In this document: piece by piece, positions 42,987 to 51,374 of the stretch
Layout of the letters: each line of letters begins with the position of its first letter
Numbering within the stretch: the first letter of the stretch is position 1
From: an uncultured Lachnospiraceae bacterium
GTDB lineage: Bacteria > Bacillota > Clostridia > Lachnospirales > Lachnospiraceae
Assembly: GCA_910576895.1 (NCBI GenBank)
Contig: CAJTJZ010000004.1
Coordinates: 1-64,000, forward strand
Length of the DNA: 64,000 bases
Reading direction: 5' to 3'
Program-made: the position numbers and the translations under genes
The notes under the pieces: model-generated
Told to the model about the DNA's origin: nothing
Seen by the model: only the letters and a program-made list of their open reading frames with translations
Database searches by the model: none

Positions 42987-43916
42987 GTGTTTTATAAAAA
43001 AAAGAAAAAAGAGGATATAGATATTCAGTATACATCTGTTTTTGCAGCAGAATATTTAGATACACGATATAAAGAACTAACACAAGAGGAGCTTAAAACA
43101 ACACAAAATATACAAAATATTACAAAAACAGTGCAATCTGTTATGGATGAACTTTCTACGTTGACAGATGAGATGGATGCTTTTCGGAGTATTTTTTCTA
43201 ATATTCAAATGACAGTTAATGAATTAACAATTGTAAAACAGGGAATTACTTGTTCTGTAGATGAAGCAGAGGAACAAGTAAAAGTACTGGAAGATAGTTC
43301 TGATAATGTAGATCGAAAATTTCAAAATATGGGGGATACATTTCTTGGGTTACAAGGTGCTGTACAGGAAATTCAAAAAAGTGCTTTAGGTATTGTGAAT
43401 ATTGCTAATCAAACAAGTCTTTTATCTATGAATGCCTCCATTGAAGCTGCTCATGCAGGAGAGTTTGGAAAAGGTTTTGCTGTTGTGGCAAAAGATGTAA
43501 AAATGCTTTCTGAGAAAATTAAAGAATTAGTAGAAGATGTTGATCATGGTATTCAAAAGGTATTACTTGGCATGGAATCGTTAAATGAATCTATTGTAGA
43601 TTCGCAGTCTGCTTTAAAGAAAAGTATAGAACAAATGGAAAAGACACATGGAATTTTTGATAAAATTAAACTAGAGGCAGGAAAAACAGAAGTGACACAG
43701 GAAAATATTACACAAGCGGTAGAAACTTCTGCTAAAAGTGTAAAGCAACTTGGTAATTATGTTGCTATCTCAAAGAAAAATTATGAGCAAGTAGTAGAAG
43801 CTATTCATTATATCAATGATCATGAAACAAATAAGGGATTTATTTTTGAAGATATTGATAATATATTACAACAGATTTTAATTTTAATGAAGGAAAGGAA
43901 AGAAAAGGAGAGTTAA
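42987..43916 (+). CDS. Soluble methyl-accepting chemotaxis (MCP signalling) protein
   Basis: This 309-residue protein is mostly coiled coil and has the MCP hairpin tip QTSLLSMNASIEAAHAGEF followed by GKGFAVVAKDVKMLSEKI, which contacts CheA and CheW. It has no transmembrane segment and no sensor domain of its own; the N terminus is a short Lys-rich stretch. It is therefore a cytoplasmic receptor that probably receives its input from the FIST protein. Translation starts at a GTG after AAAGGGG. No che or flagellar genes lie in the window. Confidence 0.9.
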   Translation: MFYKKKKKEDIDIQYTSVFAAEYLDTRYKELTQEELKTTQNIQNITKTVQSVMDELSTLTDEMDAFRSIFSNIQMTVNELTIVKQGITCSVDEAEEQVKVLEDSSDNVDRKFQNMGDTFLGLQGAVQEIQKSALGIVNIANQTSLLSMNASIEAAHAGEFGKGFAVVAKDVKMLSEKIKELVEDVDHGIQKVLLGMESLNESIVDSQSALKKSIEQMEKTHGIFDKIKLEAGKTEVTQENITQAVETSAKSVKQLGNYVAISKKNYEQVVEAIHYINDHETNKGFIFEDIDNILQQILILMKERKEKES

Positions 43917-43921
43917 GCTTT

Positions 43922-45007
43922 ATGAATCGTTTTAATCTGCCATATAATTTGATTATGGAAGAAGGTGTTTTTGAACGTGTAGATGAGGTAATGGCAGACT
44001 GTGTTCCGGGAATTGAAAAGAAAAAAGTAGTAATCGTAACAGAGTCTATGTTATTGGAAATTTTTAGCCATTGTCTGGCAGAAATTCAAAGGGATTTTAA
44101 GGAAAGTGAAATTTATCTTGTAGAACAAGGTTCTTTTGATACGGCAGTAACACTTGCAAAATATATTTGTATGAATGAAATTACTGTGGTGATTGGATTT
44201 GGTGGCGGAAAGGTACTAGATATTGCAAAATATGCAGCATTTATAAGTAAAGCAATGTATCTTTGCCTGCCAACAACACTTAGTAATGATAGTCTTGCTT
44301 CTCCGGTGGCAGTACTTGGAACGCAGGGTGATAATCGTCAGACATTTGGTTGTAAAATACCTTCTGGAATTATAGTGGATCTTGATGTTATTATGACAAC
44401 ACCAGAAATTCAGTTAAAGTCAGGAATTGGAGATACTATTAGTAAGTATACAGCATTATATGACTGGAAATTAGATGCAAAACATCATGGAAAAAGCGTG
44501 AATGATTTTGCTTATATGATTTCAGATGTAGCACTTACTTCACTTTGCTATCATGAAGAAAAATCATTAAAGAGTAAGAGTTTTTTAAAAGTTTTAACGC
44601 AAGCACTTGTTATGGGAGGACTTGCTATGGAAATTTCAGGAAGCTCCAGACCAAGCAGCGGTTCGGAACATTTATTTTGTCATTCTTTAGAAGAAAATTA
44701 TAAAGAAATTCATATTATGCATGGTATGGCAGTTGCTATGGGTACGATTCCAGCAGCAGTTTTTCAAAAAAGAAAACATACAGAGAAATTGATTCATTTA
44801 ATGAAAACACATAAGATGGATATTAATCCAAAAAGTTATGACATTACAAAAGAAATCTTTATTGGGGCATGGCAAAAAGCAAAAGAAACAAGAAGGGAAC
44901 GATATACTATTTTAAATGAAACAGATTTATCACAGGAACGTCTTGGAATGATTTATGATAAAATGGTGGAAGGAAATTATTCACAATTATTAGATTATGA
45001 TTGTTAA
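43922..45007 (+). CDS. Glycerol-1-phosphate dehydrogenase-like protein (EgsA/AraM family)
   Basis: This 361-residue NAD(P)-dependent dehydrogenase belongs to the iron/zinc group that includes AraM/EgsA, enzymes interconverting dihydroxyacetone phosphate and sn-glycerol 1-phosphate. The nucleotide site is VVIGFGGGKVLDIAKYAA, followed by LPTTLSNDSLASPVAVL. The metal ligands are the Asp of GIGDTISK and the His in SGSEHLFCHS and IMHGMAVAMG; SGSSRPSSGSEH is the family signature. It lies five bp after the chemoreceptor gene. The exact substrate is unproven. Confidence 0.85.
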   Translation: MNRFNLPYNLIMEEGVFERVDEVMADCVPGIEKKKVVIVTESMLLEIFSHCLAEIQRDFKESEIYLVEQGSFDTAVTLAKYICMNEITVVIGFGGGKVLDIAKYAAFISKAMYLCLPTTLSNDSLASPVAVLGTQGDNRQTFGCKIPSGIIVDLDVIMTTPEIQLKSGIGDTISKYTALYDWKLDAKHHGKSVNDFAYMISDVALTSLCYHEEKSLKSKSFLKVLTQALVMGGLAMEISGSSRPSSGSEHLFCHSLEENYKEIHIMHGMAVAMGTIPAAVFQKRKHTEKLIHLMKTHKMDINPKSYDITKEIFIGAWQKAKETRRERYTILNETDLSQERLGMIYDKMVEGNYSQLLDYDC

Positions 45008-45044
45008 TTATTGTGGATAACTTCCTTAATGATTATTATATTGT

Positions 45045-45575
45045 TTATAAAAGACATTCTAATTGACAGTCATAAGGTTCTGCTTCTATATGCTTTTGAT
45101 CATATATCTCTGCCTCTTTACATCCCATAGCTTTATAAAAGGCTTGACTTTCTACAGCGGAATGGGCAGAGATATATAATTTTTTTGCTCCTTTTTTTTT
45201 CGCCCATTCTTTTGCTGCAAGAAAAAGAGCTTTTCCAATACCATGTCCACGCATATCAAGGGATACATGAATACTTGATAAATCTAGGTATTTTTGTTCT
45301 CCAAAAAGAAAATTAGGTTCTACAGAAACAAAACCTTTTAAGTTATTGTGATAAAAAGCAGCATAAAGAAAACCACCTGTATCATAAGTATGTTCTAAAC
45401 AGGAAATTAATTTTTTATAATCATCTTCTGTCCAATCATCAATAAAGGGATCTTTTTTTATAATCCATTTATTATTTTCTTTCCGCCAACAGTTTACTAC
45501 TTCTTGGCGGCGGATAAAATGTTGAAATAATTCTGGACATAGTTCTTTTCTTGTTAAGTTTTTATATTGAATCAT
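45045..45575 (-). CDS. GNAT family N-acetyltransferase
   Basis: This 176-residue GNAT protein has the central strand LDLSSIHVSLDMRGHGIGKA with the acetyl-CoA loop RGHGIGKA and the C-terminal SAVESQAFYKAMGCKEAEI. Motifs are typical, but the substrate is unknown. The ATG at 45575 follows GAGG by six bases; an upstream ATG (45587) overlaps that site. It lies convergent to the dehydrogenase gene and 24 bp downstream of the aldo/keto reductase, so the two may be co-transcribed. Confidence 0.87.
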   Translation of the reverse strand: MIQYKNLTRKELCPELFQHFIRRQEVVNCWRKENNKWIIKKDPFIDDWTEDDYKKLISCLEHTYDTGGFLYAAFYHNNLKGFVSVEPNFLFGEQKYLDLSSIHVSLDMRGHGIGKALFLAAKEWAKKKGAKKLYISAHSAVESQAFYKAMGCKEAEIYDQKHIEAEPYDCQLECLL

Positions 45576-45611
45576 GGTATGCCTCATATTAATTTTTTGA
45601 CATTTTTTATG

Positions 45612-46736
45612 TTATGCTTCCTTTAATTTTTCTGAGATTTCCTTCATTGTTTTACTAATTTCAATATGTTGTGGGCAGACTTTTTCACATTTATGGCAGG
45701 ATTTACAAGCATCAGCTCGTACAGAAAATGTTTCATATAATGTTTGTGCTTGTTTTTTTCCTTTAGAAACAGTGGTATTATATGCTTCAAAAATTCCGGG
45801 AATATCAAGTCCTGCTGGGCATGGCAGACAATAACGACATTTTGTGCAAGAAACAAGTGCCATAGTGTCAAAAATCTGTTTTGCTCTAGCAAACATTTCT
45901 AGTTCTTTTTCTGAAAGCATATCAATATTTGCTTTGGAAGCGTAAGTAATATTTTGCTTGGTTTGTTCAAAGCTGCTCATTCCACTAAGCAAAAGACTGA
46001 CTTCTGGGCGATTCCAGAGAAAGTCAAGAGCCCATTCCACCTGTGATTTTTCAGAAGAGAGTTCTTTTCTTACATTGTCAGGAAGATTAGCAAGTTTGCC
46101 TCCAAGTAAGGGTTCCATAATAATAACAGCAAGTCCTTTGCTGGCAGCATATTCTAACCCTTCTAGTTTTGCTTGATGATTAATATCAATATAATTCATC
46201 TGAATTTGACAAAAATCCCAAAGATTCCAGCCATCTACAATTTTATGAAAAGCTTCGTTATTATCATGAAAAGAAAATCCCATATAGCGAATTTTACCAG
46301 ATTCTTTTGCCTTTTGAAGCTTAGAAAGAAGATCATATTTTAAAACTGTATTATCAAAACGTTGTCCATCTAATGCATGAAGAAGATAAAAATCAATATG
46401 ATCGGTTTGTAATTTTTTTAATTGTTCTTCTAAAATGTTGTCAAAATCTTTTGCCGATTGAATTTGCCAAACAGGTGATTTTGTAGCAAGAAATGTTTTT
46501 TCTCTATAACCATCTTGTAGAGCCTTGCCAACAAGAGCTTCACTTTCTCCATTATGATAAGGATAGGCAGTATCAATATAATTTACTCCTTGATCAATTG
46601 CATAGCGGATTATGCGAATAGCTTCTGGTTCATCAATTCTAGTTTTTCCATTGTTTTCAACTACAGGAAGCCGCATAGCACCAAAACCGAGGGCAGAAAC
46701 TTTTTCACCAGTTTTTCCAAAAGTCCTATAATTCAT
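45612..46736 (-). CDS. Aldo/keto reductase with C-terminal 4Fe-4S domain
   Basis: This 374-residue protein joins an NADPH-type aldo/keto reductase barrel (GFGAMRLP, DTAYPYHNGESE with the Tyr, ATKSP with the Lys, YLLHALDG with the His) to a C-terminal ferredoxin-like domain with two cysteine clusters (CTKCRYCLPCPAG and CKSCHKCEKVCPQH). Such fused reductases are common in anaerobes and probably couple carbonyl reduction to electron transfer. GGAGG precedes the ATG. It is divergent from the PadR operon across a 259 bp gap. Confidence 0.92.
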   Translation of the reverse strand: MNYRTFGKTGEKVSALGFGAMRLPVVENNGKTRIDEPEAIRIIRYAIDQGVNYIDTAYPYHNGESEALVGKALQDGYREKTFLATKSPVWQIQSAKDFDNILEEQLKKLQTDHIDFYLLHALDGQRFDNTVLKYDLLSKLQKAKESGKIRYMGFSFHDNNEAFHKIVDGWNLWDFCQIQMNYIDINHQAKLEGLEYAASKGLAVIIMEPLLGGKLANLPDNVRKELSSEKSQVEWALDFLWNRPEVSLLLSGMSSFEQTKQNITYASKANIDMLSEKELEMFARAKQIFDTMALVSCTKCRYCLPCPAGLDIPGIFEAYNTTVSKGKKQAQTLYETFSVRADACKSCHKCEKVCPQHIEISKTMKEISEKLKEA

Positions 46737-46863
46737 AAAATACCTCCATTTATAATATAGTTGCAGTAAATTTTTTTAAAAAGAAAGTAAGGTTATTATA
46801 GCAATATGATTTGAAAATAGCAATAAAAAATAAGATAAAATGATATTAGTTTTAAAATAGGTA

Positions 46864-46900
46864 TTGACACATATAATATTATATGGTATATAATATTATA
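46864..46900 (+). promoter_or_regulatory. Promoter and AT-rich repeat operator of the PadR operon
   Basis: TTGACA (46864-46869) is followed by TATATA (46887-46892, spacer 17) or TATAAT (46889-46894, spacer 19). Two copies of the self-complementary ATATAATATTATA word (46871-46884 and 46887-46900) cover the spacer and -10, a likely autoregulatory PadR site. Confidence 0.6.
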
Positions 46901-46995
46901 AGAACTACAATAGTATAAAAGAAAGAGTGATCGAAATAAAGAAAGGAATAGAATCTATTGTTATTTATTACTTCCGGAGAAAGGAGGATGATTGT

Positions 46996-47340
46996 GTGGT
47001 ATTTAATACAGGGGCAGCCTTGCTTGATGCAATTGTTTTAGCAATAGTTTCTAAAGATAGTCAGGGAACTTATGGATATAAAATTACGCAGAATGTTAAG
47101 CAAGCAATTTCCATATCAGAGTCTACATTATATCCAGTGCTGCGAAGACTAGAAAAAGATGGATGTCTTACCGTTTATAATCAGGAATTTAATGGAAGAA
47201 ATCGAAAGTATTATTGTCTGACGCAGGCGGGAATGGCACAGTTACATTTGTATAGACAAGAATGGAAAAATTATTCTAATAAAATTAATCATATTTTATC
47301 AGATTTTGAACCATTGACAAAAGAGCATGACAAGAGATAG
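46996..47340 (+). CDS. PadR family transcriptional regulator
   Basis: This 114-residue winged-helix regulator begins VVFNTGAALLDAIVLAIVS and has the PadR hallmarks QGTYGYKI, ISESTLYPVLRRLEKDG and the wing GRNRKYYCLTQAG. Translation starts at the GTG at 46996, eight bases after AAGGAGG; longer readings lack homology. It is followed 11 bp later by the HAAS/DUF4097 gene, a common pairing in Firmicutes linked to envelope stress. Confidence 0.92.
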   Translation: MVFNTGAALLDAIVLAIVSKDSQGTYGYKITQNVKQAISISESTLYPVLRRLEKDGCLTVYNQEFNGRNRKYYCLTQAGMAQLHLYRQEWKNYSNKINHILSDFEPLTKEHDKR

Positions 47341-47351
47341 GGGGAAAGAAT

Positions 47352-48809
47352 ATGTCGCAGTTTGAATTTGTCAGCCGACTTCGCCGGTGTCTTGCGGGAC
47401 TTCCAGAGGAAGAAATTGACAGAGCCGTAGAATATTATGAAGATTATTTTGCTGATGCTGGCGAGAGTGATGAAAAAGTTATTGAAAAGCTTGGTTCACC
47501 AGAAGAACTAGCAGAAAACATTCGTAGAGAACTTTCTGAAAAACAAGAAAAAATAAATGGGGTGAAAGAAGAAGATCAAGGGGTTTTTACAGAACATGGT
47601 TTTGAAACAAAACAAGATAGAGAACATTATCAACAATTAGATAAATTTACTCAGCTTGAGAAAAAAGAAAATCCTTTTGAAAAGAAAGAGGAAACAAAAA
47701 ATAATACAGAAAATAAGGAACAGCGTACTTCTTATAGTGGACAATATAATGGACAGTATCATCAAAATACAAATCAAAAAGAAAAGGAGTATCATTATAA
47801 TGATAAAAAAGAACGAAAGAAAAATAGAAGGTTTATTACTATTCTTGTAATGGTTTTTGGATTTGTTTGGATTTGTATTGCATTGTTCTGTGTAGCTATT
47901 TATATTTTGTTATTTGGAGGAAAGAAGCATTCGAAAGAACAAACAGCTACAGAATATGCAGAAGAAATTTTAAAAGATTTAGAAGATATTGATCCAATAG
48001 AGCAATTTGCAGAAAATTTTCAAGGTGATAAAGATGATAATGATGGAGATGTTGTTTCAGGTACAGCAGCTGTTTTACCAGATCAGGATATTCAAGAATT
48101 AAAGATAAAGATTGGAGCAGGTAAGGTTTTCATTCAAGAGGGAGGAGAATTTGCCCTTAGCATTAGAAAAAATTCAAATAATGCAAAAATTAAAAGCAAA
48201 GTAAAAGATGGTGTTTGGAAAATTGAGGAAGAAGGCAATTGGAATTTTGATTTTAGTTTGAAAGATTTAAAAGATATAGCAAAAAAAATGAAAAAGGGAA
48301 TGAAAAAAGGAGTTTCTATTTTAATTACTGTACCAATGGGATTTCAGGCAGATAAAATAGATATCAAAGTAGATGCCGGAAAAGTAGTAGCACAAACATT
48401 ATTAGCAGAAGAAGCAGATTTTGAAGTATCTGCTGGAACAATTCAGATAGAAGATCTTACAGTTACAGAGGAACTAGATCTTCATGTTGGTATGGGGAAA
48501 GTAGATATTTCCAATGGATCTATTCATGATTTGGATTTAGATTGTGATATGGGAAAGGTTTCTTTGCAAGGCACTTTAAGAGGTGAAAATAAAATCGATT
48601 GTAATATGGGAACAGTGCAGTTAAAACTTGAAAATTCTGCTTCTGATTATAGTTTCTTTGCAGAAAATGATATGGGAACGGTTAATATTAATGGAGAAAA
48701 TTATAGTGGATTTTCTTCAAAAGAAAAACAAGGAGATGGAGATACGAAAGTGGAATTAGATGTTAATATGGGAACGATTGAAGTAACAACAGATATTGGT
48801 TATAAATAA
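47352..48809 (+). CDS. HAAS (DUF1700) and DUF4097 membrane protein
   Basis: This 485-residue protein has an N-terminal HAAS/DUF1700 domain (FVSRLRRCLAGLPEEEIDRA, then YYEDYFADAGESDEKVIEKL), a long polar Gln/Lys linker, one transmembrane helix (about 168-192, ITILVMVFGFVWICIALFCV) and an outer beta-helix-like DUF4097 domain. The latter shows repeated strands such as GKVFIQEGGEF, GMGKVDISNGSI, DMGKVSLQG and NMGTVQLKL. It probably acts with the PadR regulator as its sensor or anti-regulator. A terminator follows at 48857. Confidence 0.9.
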   Translation: MSQFEFVSRLRRCLAGLPEEEIDRAVEYYEDYFADAGESDEKVIEKLGSPEELAENIRRELSEKQEKINGVKEEDQGVFTEHGFETKQDREHYQQLDKFTQLEKKENPFEKKEETKNNTENKEQRTSYSGQYNGQYHQNTNQKEKEYHYNDKKERKKNRRFITILVMVFGFVWICIALFCVAIYILLFGGKKHSKEQTATEYAEEILKDLEDIDPIEQFAENFQGDKDDNDGDVVSGTAAVLPDQDIQELKIKIGAGKVFIQEGGEFALSIRKNSNNAKIKSKVKDGVWKIEEEGNWNFDFSLKDLKDIAKKMKKGMKKGVSILITVPMGFQADKIDIKVDAGKVVAQTLLAEEADFEVSAGTIQIEDLTVTEELDLHVGMGKVDISNGSIHDLDLDCDMGKVSLQGTLRGENKIDCNMGTVQLKLENSASDYSFFAENDMGTVNINGENYSGFSSKEKQGDGDTKVELDVNMGTIEVTTDIGYK

Positions 48810-48856
48810 TAAGGAAATAGTAAACGAATCATCAATAAAAAAATATAAGTTATAAG

Positions 48857-48915
48857 ACAGTTAAAAATTTTCTTTTTTTCCTTTTGGTGAAAAGTAAGTT
48901 TTTAACTGTTTTTTT
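48857..48915 (+). terminator. Terminator of the PadR operon
   Basis: ACAGTTAAAAA (48857-48867) pairs with TTTTTAACTGT (48899-48909), with further weak pairing inside and a following T-run to 48915. It probably acts in the plus direction. Confidence 0.8.
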
Positions 48916-48953
48916 CATTGCCATTATAATATTTGAATCTAGGTCTTCTCAAA

Positions 48954-48987
48954 ATCGGTCAATCGGTTTATGATAGTATTGACCGAT
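48954..48987. promoter_or_regulatory. TetR operator: inverted CGGTCAAT repeats
   Basis: ATCGGTCAAT (48954-48963) and ATTGACCGAT (48978-48987) are perfect inverted arms 14 bp apart, just before the TetR gene. The inner CGG direct copies (TCAATCGG, ACCGATTCGG) extend the pattern. It is a likely autoregulatory site. Confidence 0.65.
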
Positions 48988-49008
48988 TCGGTTTATGGAG
49001 GTGATGGT

Positions 49009-49620
49009 ATGAATGAAAAATTTTTTACTTTGCCTGAAAAAAAACAACAGGCGATTATAAATGCTGGCTATCGAGTGTTTTCTCAAAACTCTTATAAAAA
49101 TAGTCCTATGAGTGAAATTGCAGAAGAAGCTGGAATTAGTAAATCTTTGCTTTTTTATTATTTTCATAATAAGAAAGAATTCTATTTATTTTTATGGGAT
49201 AAATGTGCAGAAATGACAATTGAATTTTTAACAGAATATAAATGCTATGATCAAAAGGAATTATTTAAAAGTATAGAACTTGGAATGCAGGCAAAAATGG
49301 AGATTATTCGCTTATATCCAAATATGGCTAGTTTTACAATAAAAGCTTTTTATGAAAAAGATCCAGAAATTAGTGCTGCAATACAAAAAAGTTATCATAA
49401 ATATTTTAATTTTAAAGCAGATAAAACAAGAATGAATCTTGATAAAGAACAATTTATGGAAGGATTAGATATTCCTATGATGTATCAAGAAATGTATTGG
49501 GCATCGGAGGGCTATCTTTGGGAGATGGTACAGCGTGGAATGGTAGATGTTAATAAAATGCAAGAAGATTTTACAAAACTTATTGAGTTTTGGAAAAGCA
49601 TTTATCTTCGGAAGGAGTAA
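49009..49620 (+). CDS. TetR/AcrR family transcriptional regulator
   Basis: This 203-residue protein has the TetR helix-turn-helix at the N terminus (QAIINAGYRVFSQNSYKNSP, then EIAEEAGISKSLLFYYFHNK) and an all-helical ligand domain. GGAGGTG lies before the ATG at 49009. It starts an operon with an ABC-2 exporter four bp downstream and probably represses it until a compound or stress releases it. Confidence 0.92.
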   Translation: MNEKFFTLPEKKQQAIINAGYRVFSQNSYKNSPMSEIAEEAGISKSLLFYYFHNKKEFYLFLWDKCAEMTIEFLTEYKCYDQKELFKSIELGMQAKMEIIRLYPNMASFTIKAFYEKDPEISAAIQKSYHKYFNFKADKTRMNLDKEQFMEGLDIPMMYQEMYWASEGYLWEMVQRGMVDVNKMQEDFTKLIEFWKSIYLRKE

Positions 49621-49623
49621 TTT

Positions 49624-50520
49624 ATGGATGCAGTGAAAACTTTGAATTTAACAAAGAAATATGGAAAAATGCGAGGGATTGAACAAATAAATTTAACGGT
49701 TACAGAGGGGGAATTTTTTGGATTTATAGGGCCAAATGGTGCAGGAAAATCTACAACAATTCGGATTTTATTAGGTCTTATAAAACCTACCTTTGGTACT
49801 GCATCTATTTATGGTCTTGATATTACAGAGGATAAAGAAAAGATTTTAGCACAGATTGGTTATTTGCCTTCAGAAGCAATATTTTATTCTAAAATGCGAG
49901 TGAAAGATATATTAAAATTATCTGCTGATTTAAGAAAGAAAGATTGTAAAAAAATGACAGAGAACCTTTGTCAAAGATTGCAGCTAAATATTAACCGAAA
50001 AGTAGAAGAATTATCGTTTGGTAATCGAAAGAAAGTAGCGATTATTTGTGCCTTGCAACATAATCCAAAATTGCTTATTTTAGATGAGCCAACAAGTGGT
50101 CTTGATCCATTCATGCAAAAAGAATTTTTTGAAATTCTTCGTGAGCGAAATCAAGCTGGTACAACGATATTTTTATCTAGTCATGTGCTTTCTGAAATTC
50201 AGAGAAATTGTACACGTGCTGCTATTATCCGAAAGGGAAACATAATTGCCTGTGATAGTGTAGAGATGCTTTCTAAAACGAATGCAAAACGGATAACCAT
50301 TCATGGCAGTGCAGCATTGCATAAACTTGATGGTATCTGTGATAGAAAAGAGATAGATGGAGGGATAAGTTTTCTTTATCATGGAGATATAACCTATCTG
50401 CTTCAAGCTTTATCTGTTGGTGATATTTCTGATCTTTCTATTTCAGAGCCAGATTTAGAAGAAGTTTTTATGCATTATTATGAAAAGGATGGGGATAAAT
50501 ATGACACTGATAAAACATGA
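49624..50520 (+). CDS. ABC transporter ATP-binding protein
   Basis: This 298-residue ATPase has Walker A GPNGAGKSTTIRILL, Q loop GYLPSEAIFYS, the signature LSFGNRKKVAIICAL (LSFGN instead of LSGGQ) and Walker B LLILDEPTSGLDP, followed by the DrrA-like C-terminal domain. The altered signature is common in this export subfamily. It overlaps the permease gene. Confidence 0.92.
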   Translation: MDAVKTLNLTKKYGKMRGIEQINLTVTEGEFFGFIGPNGAGKSTTIRILLGLIKPTFGTASIYGLDITEDKEKILAQIGYLPSEAIFYSKMRVKDILKLSADLRKKDCKKMTENLCQRLQLNINRKVEELSFGNRKKVAIICALQHNPKLLILDEPTSGLDPFMQKEFFEILRERNQAGTTIFLSSHVLSEIQRNCTRAAIIRKGNIIACDSVEMLSKTNAKRITIHGSAALHKLDGICDRKEIDGGISFLYHGDITYLLQALSVGDISDLSISEPDLEEVFMHYYEKDGDKYDTDKT

Positions 50521-51286
50521 ATTGCGGCAAGGAAAAGTATCTTTTATCATTTGGACAATATCTATTGGATTTTTTTTAGTTCTTTGTATCTTTTTATTTC
50601 CAGAAATGAAGGATCAAATGAATAATATCAATGATGTATTTGCTTCTATGGGTTCGTTTACAGATGCATTTCAAATGGATCAATTAAATTTTGGTACATT
50701 GATTGGATTTTATGGTATTGAATGTGGTAATATCTTAGGACTTGGTGGTGCATTTTATGCAGCTTTTTGTGCAATTATTATGCTTAGTAAAGAAGAAAAA
50801 GAAAGAACAGCCGAATTTTTACTAACGCATCCTGTTAGTCGTATTCGTATTGTTACAGAAAAGTTGATGGCAGTTTTTATACAAATAATTGCTATGAATA
50901 TAATTATTTATATACTTTCTGTGGGTTCAATTACTATAATTTCAGAGGAAATTTTATGGAAAGAAATTACATTGCTTCATTTTTTTTATTTTCTTTTACA
51001 AATAGAAGTCGCAATGATTTGTTTTGGTATTTCTGCATTTATAAGGAAAGGAAGTATAGGGATTGGATTAGGAATTGCCGCTAGTATGTATTGTCTAAAT
51101 ATTGTAGCGAATATAACAAGCAATGTTGAGTTTTTAAAATATATTACTCCATTTGGATATACAGAAGCTGCGGATATTATAATAAATGGTTGTTTGGATA
51201 ATAAGAAAGTTTTGATAGGTATGGCAGTAGGGTTTATCAGTGTTGTGACTGCATATTGGAATTATAATAGAAAAGATATTTATTAA
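50501..51286 (+). CDS. ABC-2 type permease
   Basis: This 261-residue protein has six predicted membrane helices (for example ISIGFFLVLCIFLFPEM, ILGLGGAFYAAFCAIIMLS, IGIGLGIAASMYCLNIVANI) and the ABC-2 motif EERTAEFLLTHPVSR, here KERTAEFLLTHPVSR, at about 112-126. The ATG at 50501 lies within the end of the ATPase gene. It forms the exporter controlled by the TetR protein encoded upstream. Confidence 0.9.
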   Translation: MTLIKHELRQGKVSFIIWTISIGFFLVLCIFLFPEMKDQMNNINDVFASMGSFTDAFQMDQLNFGTLIGFYGIECGNILGLGGAFYAAFCAIIMLSKEEKERTAEFLLTHPVSRIRIVTEKLMAVFIQIIAMNIIIYILSVGSITIISEEILWKEITLLHFFYFLLQIEVAMICFGISAFIRKGSIGIGLGIAASMYCLNIVANITSNVEFLKYITPFGYTEAADIIINGCLDNKKVLIGMAVGFISVVTAYWNYNRKDIY

Positions 51287-51316
51287 AAATATTGTAATTA
51301 AATCAATAAATTTTTC

Positions 51317-51347
51317 TTGACCTTGCCGTTACGTTAAACTTTATAAT
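51317..51347 (+). promoter_or_regulatory. MerR-type promoter with 19 bp spacer
   Basis: TTGACC (51317-51322) and TATAAT (51342-51347) are 19 bp apart, the long spacer that MerR activators correct by twisting DNA. The spacer, CTTGCCGTTACGTTAAACT, includes the dyad GTTACGTTAAAC. It lies 28 bp before the fusion gene, so autoregulation is likely. Confidence 0.75.
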
Positions 51348-51374
51348 GAAGAAAAAAAGAAAGGAAGAAAAAGC

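Noticed and set aside
45012..45020. Isolated DnaA box between the dehydrogenase and acetyltransferase genes
   Set aside because: Single perfect 9-mer in a short convergent gap; about one is expected by chance in a window of this composition.
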